Source: an uncultured Verrucomicrobiales bacterium (GTDB lineage Bacteria > Verrucomicrobiota > Verrucomicrobiia > Verrucomicrobiales > Akkermansiaceae). Taken from it: DNA of 33,706 nucleotides. A model generated the notes under the pieces. It was not told the origin of the DNA. It saw only the letters and a program-made list of their open reading frames with translations, and ran no database searches. The position numbers and the translations under genes were made by a program. Every line of letters starts with the position of its first letter. Position 1 is the stretch's first letter. This document shows positions 24,301-31,123 of this stretch, piece by piece. The stretch is taken from contig CALFSW010000428.1 of assembly GCA_937916505.1 (NCBI GenBank), positions 1 to 33,706 of the forward strand. The letters run 5' to 3'.

Positions 24301-27213
24301 GCGGTGGTTGCCGCGCAGTCGCCAGTCGCTGCTGCCGCTTTCAAAGTCGGTGTTTGAGAGCATCTGTATCGCCGTCCCATCCGGATCTTCGATCACGCTG
24401 ATGTCATCGAGCAGGATCTCGCCGGAATCGAGCAAACCTATATTGAACTCCTTCCATAAGGTCGGGCCGCCATCAGAACTGGCAGTGCTCCGATAGGTAT
24501 AGGTCTTCCAGGAAGTCTGCCCGGACTCGTCGCTTGCGGCCCATGACTCGGCCGTGTTGTTGTCGGCAGAGAGGTCGCGCAACTCAAGCGTCGAGCTCCC
24601 GCTATCTGCGGCTTCCGGCCAGCGCCCGCTGTCGAAGTACCTGACCTCATCCGCCGGATTGCCATCCACGTCGCGCAGCAGCAAGCGCTCGCCGCTCCGT
24701 GACAGGCTTCCCTCGAACTCCCCCAGTAGTCGCGCGCCAGGAAACGCGGAGGTGAATGCTGCCGCGTCGCGTGCGATACAGGCATGTTCGCCGCCGGCGA
24801 GCATCGTGCCGGCAGGGAATTCAAAACTGATCCCGTCGCCAAAGTCCCAACCGGAGAGATCCACTGGTGCGGCACTACGGTTGGCGATTTCGAGCCATTG
24901 GTTATCGGAGTTTGTCGCCGGCAGTGGAGACCATGGATTGTAGGCGATTTCGCTGATCACAATATCCTCATTAAAGGAGAAAGTGTTCGGGGCATCCGGA
25001 GTTGGGGCCGAGGGATAAAGCCACTCCCCATCGCCTGCGCGTCCGCGATTGCGCCCGGTGACCTGCCGGCCGTCGAGCACCGAGGTGCTCCCGGCATTGT
25101 AGAGGAAGAGCTTCTCGCCATCGGCAGGTCGGAAGCCGAGGATTTGCTCGTCGATGAGCAAGAAAGCACCGGGTGCGAGCTGGCCAACCGGTAGCTGGTA
25201 TTCGCGCGAGGGGTCGGCATCTGCGGAAATGGTGACGTCGGTCAGTTCGATAACCGTCGAACCGGTATTGATCAGTTCGACCCAGAAAATCGCCTCGGTG
25301 GCGTGGGAAAGTTCATTGAAGACCAGCCCGGGCACGTTGGTGGTTCCCGGAAAATTTTCGGCACCCGGGGTCCCACCGATTTGTGCGGAAGCAGCCCAGT
25401 TTTCCGCGGGTGTGTTGGCGGTGTAGGGTCGGAGTTTGGCCAAGCTGACGCCGGAACCGTCGGCAGCAGCGGGCCAGCGATCGTCGTCGCCGTAGATGAG
25501 CTCGTCCATCAAGCGGTCGCCCGTATTGATGAGCCGCAAGCGCTCGCCACTGTTGGCTAGGCTGCCGGGAAATGGCCCCAGCTCTCCCGGCCCGGGGCTC
25601 TTGGCAACGACGAGGTATGAGCCGGGGTCGATGATCGTGCTTTCCGGAAAAATATAGTTCAACCCGTCGATCCGCCATCCGGAGAGATCCACCTTGATCC
25701 CCATTTGGTTGAAGAGCTCGATCCACTCGCCGGCTCCGGTTGCGCCGGCGGGATGATAGAGCAGTTCATTAAAGACCACCACGGCATCTGGTGATGAGGC
25801 CTCTCGATCGAGCCCCACTGGAGGAGTGGGTGGAGTCGACTGTGGATCGCTGGGATTACTGCCTCCGGCCGCCTCGACATTGTCGTTGAAGGTATCGCCA
25901 TCGGTGTCGGTGAGATTTGGGTTCGAACCTGTATCGGTCGGTCCAATGAAAATCCCGGAATTTGTCTCCACGCCATCACCCAAGGTGTCGCCATCGGTAT
26001 CGGCATTGGTCGGGTCGGAACCGGTGTTGTTGGAGCTGAAAAAAGTGCCCGTGTTGGTCTCGACCAAATCGCTCAGGGAGTCTCCGTCGGTGTCGGCAAG
26101 GGTCGGGTCTGTTGGCGGACGCAGTCCGGCACCGGCAATTTCCACGTCGTCATTCAAAGTGTCGTCGTCGGTATCGGCCTTGGTCGGATCGAGATTCGGG
26201 AACTGTCCCCGGAGATTAAACTCCTCAAGGTCGGTCAAGCCGTCGCCGTCTTCGTTGGCATTGCCGAGTCCCGAGAGCACGCCGAGGTTCACGGCCCATT
26301 GTTCCTCCCAGGCGTCAAGCAAGCCGTCGGCATCGGCGTCGGCCAGAGCAGTCACCACGACGGCCTTCTCAATCTGTTCACCTGAAGGACTGCCGGTGGC
26401 GCGCACCCGAACCGAGAATTCCGTGTTGTCAGCAGTCGTGCTGAAGTCATAGGAGCCGACTTGTAGTTCGTCCCCGGCGGTGTGGAACTTGGCGTTGTCG
26501 GTGCTGCCCGCTCCGGCGACCAGCGAGTAGGTGAAGGTGTCACCGGGATTTCCTGAGATGGTGGTCAAAGTCCCCACCGTGGTGCCTTGGGTCGCGGAGG
26601 TCACGAAGGTGTCCGGAGAAACCTCGATGTTACTCAAAACACCATCGAACTGAACTTCGGAGAGGCCGTAGAAGTTGTTATCGCCACCGTGGTTCGAATC
26701 GATGTCGAACTTGATGAAGCGAGCTGCGAAGGGCGTGAACGAATCGAAGCGTTCGCCCGCGTAGGTGGATCGTCCATCCGCCTTGCTGAAGTTGGTGACC
26801 CCGGCGAGCACGGAGCCCAAGGCCGATGTGGCACCGTATTCAATCGAGACCGCGTTCACCCCACGGGCGGTCAGATTTGGCGGCGATTCGTTATAATTCC
26901 AGACGTGGAAGCTGCTGATGGTGTAGATCGCCCCGAGGTCAAAAATGACATAGGGATCGGGATCATCACCTCCGAAGGCTGTTCCTGTAGACAGCCACAT
27001 ATTGGGTTGAACTGCGGGCGTATGTTGTCCTCCAACCAGTCCGCTGCCATCGACGATAAAATCATCCTGACGATTGAAGGCTCCACCAATCTCGCTCGAC
27101 GAAGTCACGTTGGCTGCCGGGATCACGATGATGTCGGCGCGCGACATCTGCGACGACGCCAACGCGGCAAACAGAACGGCCCGTAGGCCTGAATGGAAGA
27201 AGCGGTGATTCAT
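21394..27213 (-). CDS. Giant secreted protein: discoidin-like, TSP type 3, lamin-tail and CotH-kinase domains
   Basis: This is an exported protein of about 1,939 residues. The signal peptide is MNHRFFHSGLRAVLFAALAS. A discoidin-like module (about 25-205) and a cadherin-like region (about 205-285) come first. Thrombospondin type 3 calcium-binding repeats follow (about 290-460; runs such as NADTDGDTLGDGVET). Three lamin-tail domains (about 475-600, 630-740, 750-900; e.g. FNELLYHPAGATGAGEWIEL) lead to a galactose-binding-like part (about 920-1060). A CotH-kinase domain (about 1175-1510) carries the family's acidic motif LPHDMDFAFS near 1454. A fourth lamin-tail domain (about 1645-1790) and a C-terminal TIQTSPDLVTW domain close it. 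ATG 27213 is chosen over the longer frame because the signal peptide starts there. CotH kinases elsewhere phosphorylate secreted proteins; the target here is unknown. Confidence 0.9.
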   Translation of the reverse strand: MNHRFFHSGLRAVLFAALASSQMSRADIIVIPAANVTSSSEIGGAFNRQDDFIVDGSGLVGGQHTPAVQPNMWLSTGTAFGGDDPDPYVIFDLGAIYTISSFHVWNYNESPPNLTARGVNAVSIEYGATSALGSVLAGVTNFSKADGRSTYAGERFDSFTPFAARFIKFDIDSNHGGDNNFYGLSEVQFDGVLSNIEVSPDTFVTSATQGTTVGTLTTISGNPGDTFTYSLVAGAGSTDNAKFHTAGDELQVGSYDFSTTADNTEFSVRVRATGSPSGEQIEKAVVVTALADADADGLLDAWEEQWAVNLGVLSGLGNANEDGDGLTDLEEFNLRGQFPNLDPTKADTDDDTLNDDVEIAGAGLRPPTDPTLADTDGDSLSDLVETNTGTFFSSNNTGSDPTNADTDGDTLGDGVETNSGIFIGPTDTGSNPNLTDTDGDTFNDNVEAAGGSNPSDPQSTPPTPPVGLDREASSPDAVVVFNELLYHPAGATGAGEWIELFNQMGIKVDLSGWRIDGLNYIFPESTIIDPGSYLVVAKSPGPGELGPFPGSLANSGERLRLINTGDRLMDELIYGDDDRWPAAADGSGVSLAKLRPYTANTPAENWAASAQIGGTPGAENFPGTTNVPGLVFNELSHATEAIFWVELINTGSTVIELTDVTISADADPSREYQLPVGQLAPGAFLLIDEQILGFRPADGEKLFLYNAGSTSVLDGRQVTGRNRGRAGDGEWLYPSAPTPDAPNTFSFNEDIVISEIAYNPWSPLPATNSDNQWLEIANRSAAPVDLSGWDFGDGISFEFPAGTMLAGGEHACIARDAAAFTSAFPGARLLGEFEGSLSRSGERLLLRDVDGNPADEVRYFDSGRWPEAADSGSSTLELRDLSADNNTAESWAASDESGQTSWKTYTYRSTASSDGGPTLWKEFNIGLLDSGEILLDDISVIEDPDGTAIQMLSNTDFESGSSDWRLRGNHRHSEVITDPNDAGNKVLRLVASSVTEHMHNQLETTLAGGRSIVNGREYEISFRARWVTGTRLFHTRLYFSRLARANLIDRPEHVGSPSAINSKAEANIGPTVNDLLHSPAVPDAGEAITVTARADDPDGVTAMTLRYSVNGATFQSTPMTSGAGESYQGIIPGQAAAAVVQFYLAASDSLGATSTFPADGPDSRALIKIEDGLAATNGLHNFRVILTNVDRDLMYTNTEVMSNDRHRATIIDREEEIYYDAKVRLKGSQRARAYQPRVGLNMRFGADRPYRGVHQSMAIDRSEGVGSGQYELLFDLMMANSGGVISRYYDLVQIITPTGATHTRPAVLQMARYDDVFLNSQFENGSDGNLYEYDFVYYPQNTDGSGNKVPQGDGISGLSIANNGDDKERYRFYLLKKNNRDADDYGPIISYCKQMSKSGTAFNETLDEVVDVDNWLRGMAYGVLSGAGDNTAAGTGHNGMYYAHPDGRVIYLPHDMDFAFSNTRSIFANSECRKLANTSSNPGNAQRKRIYFGHLHDIISTTWNDSYMGMWQSHLAQLSPTQNWITPNSGTYNIGARAANVLSQINGQIPELAFAITTPSPLGVSESTATVSGDGWVNVNEIRIVGAPEPLEVTWTDGNSWQVVLPAAPGSQTYTLQAFDYSGVVIGGDTITIINNGTTEPAASTNLAVSELMYHPADPTPAEVSAGFSDAELFEFIELTNIGSLHVDLSGVRFTEGIVFDLPDLTIAPGERVVIARDRAAFLSRHPGAAAFLLDGEYYGPGNTNKLSNGGEELAISNSLGADIRRFTYDNNFPWPTAPDGGGASLVLIAPESNPDHGLAMSWRSSPHSGGNPGSSESITFTGDPDEDLDGDGLSAFLEHALGTSDSDLNDASGNFFLLPIPGSDTMRYTLVKALTADDVVYTIQTSPDLVTWSNESATSATLVESLPGPSGRITETWQIDLPPATERYFVRLLVSVRQ
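26638..27101. repeat. Discoidin-module repeat, copy in the giant gene
   Basis: This is ungapped against 28112-28575 (offset 1,474) and is the most diverged of the three copies. It encodes the discoidin-like module in the same frame. Confidence 0.8.
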
Positions 27214-27313
27214 GATAGGGTTTGCGATTTGGCATCCCATGGCACCGGTCAAAGGGCAACTTCCGATGGAATACCAATTGTAGCCTGATTTTTTATTTCA
27301 CCAAGGACACGTC

Positions 27314-28702
27314 CTAACGGCGTTTGATCAATTGGAGGTCATCAAAATAAATCGTTCCGGTTCCTCCGCCGCTGGACCAACATCCGAGAAAGAAGCTACT
27401 GAAGTTGGTGAGGTCAGTCAGGCTCAAAGCACGACCCTCCGATTTGGAGAAATCCAGATCAGTGTGCAGATCAATCGTCCACTGCAGCCACACGCCTGGC
27501 TCCTCAGATTGGGTTGATAGTCGTGGATCATTGTTCCTGATTTCAACCCGTGCAGATTCATCGTTGTTGGTGTCATTGATGTGCAAATAGAGCTTGGTCT
27601 CCAGGGTGTTACCGACCGCGCATTTCTTCCATAGGACCATCTCGTCATACTGACTGAGATCGATCGGCCCACCGTCGAGTTCGAAGGCAAAATCACTGCC
27701 GTCAGGACCGCTATTGTCGTAGTCAAACTTGACGACGGTTCCATCCCGGTCCCCGTCTGGATCTGCGACTGCCGTCAAAGACTGGCTGCCGAATGCCGCG
27801 CCGCCGTTCCTGATCCAAATCCAATCGACGACATCATCGAAGGATTCCACCAGATCAATTTGATCACCGATCCTGTATCCTTCAACAGCGTAGAAGAACT
27901 TCGTCTCAGCGGGAGTGACCCGATAGGTATTTCCACCCTCGGTGGCCGTAATGTCACCCTCCACAAGTGTCCAGGTGGAGACATCTCCAACCAGATCAGG
28001 GCTACTCCGCACGTTATAGAGCATCCCCGTCTGACTTGCCCAATTGAGATCGTAACCGTCATCCGCAGGCGTAATCGTTAGCTCCCTGGATGTGCCCTGA
28101 CCCGAGCTTGACACTCCGTCGAACCGGACTTCGGAGAGTCCGTAGAAGTTGTTATCCCCGCCGTGGTTGCTGTTGATGTCGAACTTGATGTAGCGTGCGC
28201 TAAAGGGGGTGAAATCACTAAAATTCTCACCGGTGTAGGTGTCGAGGCCATCGGCTTGGGCAAAGTTGGTGATCCCGGGAACCGTTGACCCAAGTCCGGC
28301 CGTCGTGCCGTATTCCACCGTCACGCTGTTGACGCCACGTGCGGTCAGATTTGGCGGCGATTCGTTGTAATTCCAAACCTGGAAACTGTTGATGGTGTAA
28401 ACCGCACCCAAGTCAAAGATGACAAAGGGATCGGGATCGTCTCCCCCAAAGGCGGTACCGGTGGACAGCCACATGTTGGGTTGCACCGCAGCGACGTGTT
28501 GACCGGCGGTCAGACCGCTTTCGTCCACAAGAAAGTCGTCTTGGCGGTTGAAGGCACCGCCAATCTCGCTGGACGCCGTCACGTTTTCCGGCGGAATGGT
28601 GATGAGCTCCGCATTGACGGGAGAGATCATGAGCGCGAGGCCTGCCATCACCGTAGACGTGAGGGACATTGGTGTTTTTGAAAATTTTACTGTCGGTATC
28701 AT
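27314..28702 (-). CDS. Secreted discoidin-like plus galactose-binding-like protein
   Basis: This 462-residue secreted protein has a signal peptide (about residues 1-31, ending MISPVNA). A discoidin-like module (about 35-200; ASSEIGGAFNRQDDF, FDLGAVYTINSFQVWNYNES, SNHGGDNNFYGLSEVRFDGV) follows, then the short YNVRSSPDL...FFYAVE domain (about 207-280). A C-terminal beta-sandwich (about 284-462; FDDVVDWIWIRNGG, YDEMVLWKKCAVGN, GTIYFDDLQLIKRR) resembles carbohydrate-binding galactose-binding folds. The frame is open 32 codons farther, but ATG 28702 begins the signal peptide. The stop lies 100 bases before the giant gene, so they may be co-transcribed. It is probably a glycan-binding surface protein. 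Confidence 0.85.
   Translation of the reverse strand: MIPTVKFSKTPMSLTSTVMAGLALMISPVNAELITIPPENVTASSEIGGAFNRQDDFLVDESGLTAGQHVAAVQPNMWLSTGTAFGGDDPDPFVIFDLGAVYTINSFQVWNYNESPPNLTARGVNSVTVEYGTTAGLGSTVPGITNFAQADGLDTYTGENFSDFTPFSARYIKFDINSNHGGDNNFYGLSEVRFDGVSSSGQGTSRELTITPADDGYDLNWASQTGMLYNVRSSPDLVGDVSTWTLVEGDITATEGGNTYRVTPAETKFFYAVEGYRIGDQIDLVESFDDVVDWIWIRNGGAAFGSQSLTAVADPDGDRDGTVVKFDYDNSGPDGSDFAFELDGGPIDLSQYDEMVLWKKCAVGNTLETKLYLHINDTNNDESARVEIRNNDPRLSTQSEEPGVWLQWTIDLHTDLDFSKSEGRALSLTDLTNFSSFFLGCWSSGGGTGTIYFDDLQLIKRR
28112..28575. repeat. Discoidin-module repeat, middle copy
   Basis: This aligns without gaps to 28981-29444 (offset 869) and to 26638-27101 (offset 1,474). It is high-identity by eye and entirely coding. 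Confidence 0.85.
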
Positions 28703-28841
28703 CGTAACTTGGTGGTTGTAAATTGATTTGCTGATGCGGTGTTCCCACCCCCTGAAACAGGCGATCCTCTCGTCCGGGGAATCGATGAGGTCTGCCAATG
28801 GGGTCAGGGAGGGCCGGGATCAATCTGCTGGCGATTGATCT

Positions 28842-28876
28842 AAAAAGCCCGATCCACACCTCTGTAGACCGGGCTT
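28842..28876 (-). terminator. Intrinsic terminator after the discoidin/PEP-CTERM gene
   Basis: On the minus strand AAGCCCGGTC (28876-28867) pairs with GATCGGGCTT (28854-28845), 10 pairs with one G-U, around a 12-base loop, and is followed by TTTTTAG. It is placed 26 bases beyond the stop at 28903, which makes that gene a separate transcription unit. Confidence 0.85.
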
Positions 28877-28902
28877 GAAAATTGTAGAGTTTGGATTGGA
28901 CC

Positions 28903-29562
28903 CTAACGGCGGCGCCTGAGGGCAAAAGCGAGCACACTGAGTCCGGCAAGTGTTCCCGTCGCTGGTTCGGGGACAGCAAGCACTCCGTCGAACTGGACTT
29001 CGGAGAGTCCGTAGAAATTGTTGTCGCCACCGTGGTTGCTATTGATGTCGAATTTGATGAAGCGTGCATCAAACGAGGTGAAACCACTGAAGTCCTCACC
29101 GGCGTAGGTGGCGAGCCCATCAGCTTGGGCGAAGTTGGTGATCCCTGGAACCACTGAACCAAGTCCGGCCGTCGTGCCATATTCCACTGCCACGCCGTTG
29201 ACGCCACGAGCGGTGAGGTTTGGCGGAGATTCATTGTAATTCCACACGTGGAAACTGTTGATGGTGTAGACCGCACCCAAGTCAAAGATGACAGAGGGAT
29301 CGAGATCGTCGCCACCGAAGGAGGTGCCGCGGGAAAGCCACATGTTGGGCTCCACCGCGATGGCGTGTTGACCGCCCGTGAGGCCGCTGCCGTTCACAAG
29401 AAAGTCGTCTTGGCGGTTAAAGGCACCACCAATCTCGGACGATGCGGTGACCTGGGTCGCAGGATCGGCAAAGACGATGAGAGCAGCATTGACCGCACTG
29501 GCGCTGAGGGCGAGGCCTGCAGCAGCGAGAGGAATAACGGGGTGATTTTTTATTATTTGCAT
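28903..29562 (-). CDS. Discoidin-like protein with PEP-CTERM sorting tail
   Basis: This 219-residue exported protein has a signal peptide (about residues 1-27, PLAAAGLALSASAVNA). One discoidin-like module (about 38-195; ASSEIGGAFNRQDDF, VIFDLGAVYTINSFHVWNY, SNHGGDNNFYGLSEVQFDGV) follows. The PEP-CTERM tail is VPEPATGTLAGLSVLAFALR followed by basic residues. The last feature predicts handling by an exosortase and attachment to the cell surface or exopolymer. Its module is a close copy of those in the next two genes. It is a single-gene unit, ended by its own terminator and divergent from the headless regulator gene across 133 bases. Confidence 0.9.
   Translation of the reverse strand: MQIIKNHPVIPLAAAGLALSASAVNAALIVFADPATQVTASSEIGGAFNRQDDFLVNGSGLTGGQHAIAVEPNMWLSRGTSFGGDDLDPSVIFDLGAVYTINSFHVWNYNESPPNLTARGVNGVAVEYGTTAGLGSVVPGITNFAQADGLATYAGEDFSGFTSFDARFIKFDINSNHGGDNNFYGLSEVQFDGVLAVPEPATGTLAGLSVLAFALRRRR
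28981..29444. repeat. Discoidin-module repeat, copy in the PEP-CTERM gene
   Basis: Ungapped partner of 28112-28575 (offset 869). The similarity covers the whole discoidin-like module and drops at the signal peptide. Confidence 0.85.
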
Positions 29563-29695
29563 GGTGGATTTGGTCGTCGTGAAGATTCGGGGTGCCTACC
29601 AGAAGGCGGAGACCGACATTACTATTCACATATTCCACCGACCACGCGAGAGTTTTTTCCATTGAAACCTGTACAGATTTTCACCTGTTTATCTT

Positions 29696-30496
29696 ATGCC
29701 CGATGGGGATGGACATAAAGTCGAGCTGCTCCACCTCCTCAACAAGGCGGGACACAATGCAAGTTTCGCCCACAGGAACCTGCTCGAACTCGGCATGAAT
29801 CCGAGCAGAGTCGCGCGCCTGGTGAATCAGACCGAGGCCGACGCCTGGGTGGTCTCAGCCGGGTCGCTCGAGGTTTTGGAGTGTTTCTCGACGCAAGCGG
29901 TGTCGGCCTTCGCCTTGTTTGGCCGCCTGCAAGGGCTGCCAATTGCGGGTATAAAGCCGGACAAGGCACCCGCCTTCACTGCCGCTACTCGTCAACTCGT
30001 CGGCCTTGGCCATCGTCGTATTATTCTGCTGGCCCGTCGAGAGCGGAGGCTGCCGGTGCCAGGACGCTGCGAGGGTGCCTTTCTCGAGGAGCTCGAAGCC
30101 CACGGCATCCGGACCAGCCTCCCCTACAATCTTCCAGACTGGGAGGAGAGCTCCGAAGGCTTCCACCGGATTCTCGATTCCTTGTTCAGAGCCACCCCGC
30201 CCACGGCCCTGATCATCGAAGAGGCCTCGTTGTTTTTCGCGGCGCAACAGTTCCTGCTGCATCGGGGCCTCCGGGTGCCGGAGGACGTCTCGCTGGTCTG
30301 CACCGACGGAGATCCGCACTTCTCCTGGTGCAAACCATCCATCGCACACATCCACTGGGACAGCGCCCCGGTGGTCCGACGCATCGTACGCTGGGCCGCC
30401 AACATGAGCCGCGGCAACGACGACCGCCGCCAGACCTATACCAAGGCTGAATTCATCGAGGGAGGGACGATGGGGCCGGCACCGAAGGGTCAGTGA
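29696..30496 (+). CDS. Effector domain of a GntR/LacI-type regulator lacking a DNA-binding head
   Basis: The 266-residue product matches the sugar-binding, periplasmic-binding-protein-like sensor domain of verrucomicrobial transcription regulators: ADAWVVSAGSLEVLECFSTQ, GRLQGLPIAGIKPDKAPA, LVGLGHRRIILL, LRVPEDVSLVCTDGDPHFSW, then HIHWDSAPVVRRIVRWAAN. Full-length relatives carry a winged helix and about the first 100 residues of the protein before this point. Here an in-frame TGA at 29663-29665 closes the frame just upstream, and I see no helix-turn-helix in the other frames. It is either a 5'-truncated pseudogene or a free ligand-binding protein. It has no signal peptide. It is divergent from the discoidin/PEP-CTERM gene. 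Confidence 0.75.
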   Translation: MPDGDGHKVELLHLLNKAGHNASFAHRNLLELGMNPSRVARLVNQTEADAWVVSAGSLEVLECFSTQAVSAFALFGRLQGLPIAGIKPDKAPAFTAATRQLVGLGHRRIILLARRERRLPVPGRCEGAFLEELEAHGIRTSLPYNLPDWEESSEGFHRILDSLFRATPPTALIIEEASLFFAAQQFLLHRGLRVPEDVSLVCTDGDPHFSWCKPSIAHIHWDSAPVVRRIVRWAANMSRGNDDRRQTYTKAEFIEGGTMGPAPKGQ

Positions 30497-31123
30497 GATG
30501 AAATTACCCAACAGCTCACAAGGAATGTCTCATATTCAAGAAGGCTGGGTTGACACTTCATTTTTTGCACCACGAATCATACGGATTAGACGAGTTGGTT
30601 ACGCTACAACCAATTGCGTCACCTCTTTTTTAATGTCCTGAGATTTTTCATGGTATCCCTTGTAATAATGGTAATTGCCTTCGAGGCCCAAGCCATCATC
30701 GGCCGCAAGATCGAGAATGAACTCAAACCTCAGTTTTTCTCCAACAAGGCTGATCGAACCCACCTGGGTGGAGCGCGTCGAACACGGAGGCTGCTACGCC
30801 GAGTTCCTAAAATAGGAAGGCGATGCGGGGACCCGACCCGGCGTCGAGGTAGTGCAAGTCGACGATGGCTGGCAAAAGGAAAAATCGGGCAACTCCGCTT
30901 TCGGCAAAAGTGCCTGGAAAAACTTCCGCTCGGCCGCCCCCGCTTGCGTCGAAAACAACTCCAATACCTCTTCCTCCAGATCACCGCCGATTGATCTGAT
31001 CGCCAGTGGCGAAACACTTTTAGCCGCCCCACAAATCCTCCTCCTGGCATCCTCCCTTCTCTTCGGCGCGACCCCTCTCAACATCATTACCTTCAAGGTT
31101 CGCAACGACACTACCGCACCTCT
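30497..31123. other. Region without a convincing gene
   Basis: Short open frames occur on both strands, but none shows a recognisable family or regular codon use throughout. One forward frame contains VEVVQVDDGWQKEKSG (about 30845-30890), preceded in the same frame by WVERVEHGGCYAEFLK and an in-frame TAG at about 30812. That look of a broken coding sequence could mean gene remains. No terminator, RNA gene or repeat was recognised. Confidence 0.5.

Noticed and set aside
25830-26345. Regular repeats spaced about 120 bases that could suggest a repeat array
   Set aside because: They are codons for thrombospondin type 3 repeats (TDGD runs) in frame with the giant gene, not a CRISPR array.
30614-30994. 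A 126-codon plus-strand frame starting with a hydrophobic stretch
   Set aside because: After the first 30 residues it becomes a run of arginine-rich sequence typical of a wrong frame in GC-rich DNA; other frames in the region look equally plausible.
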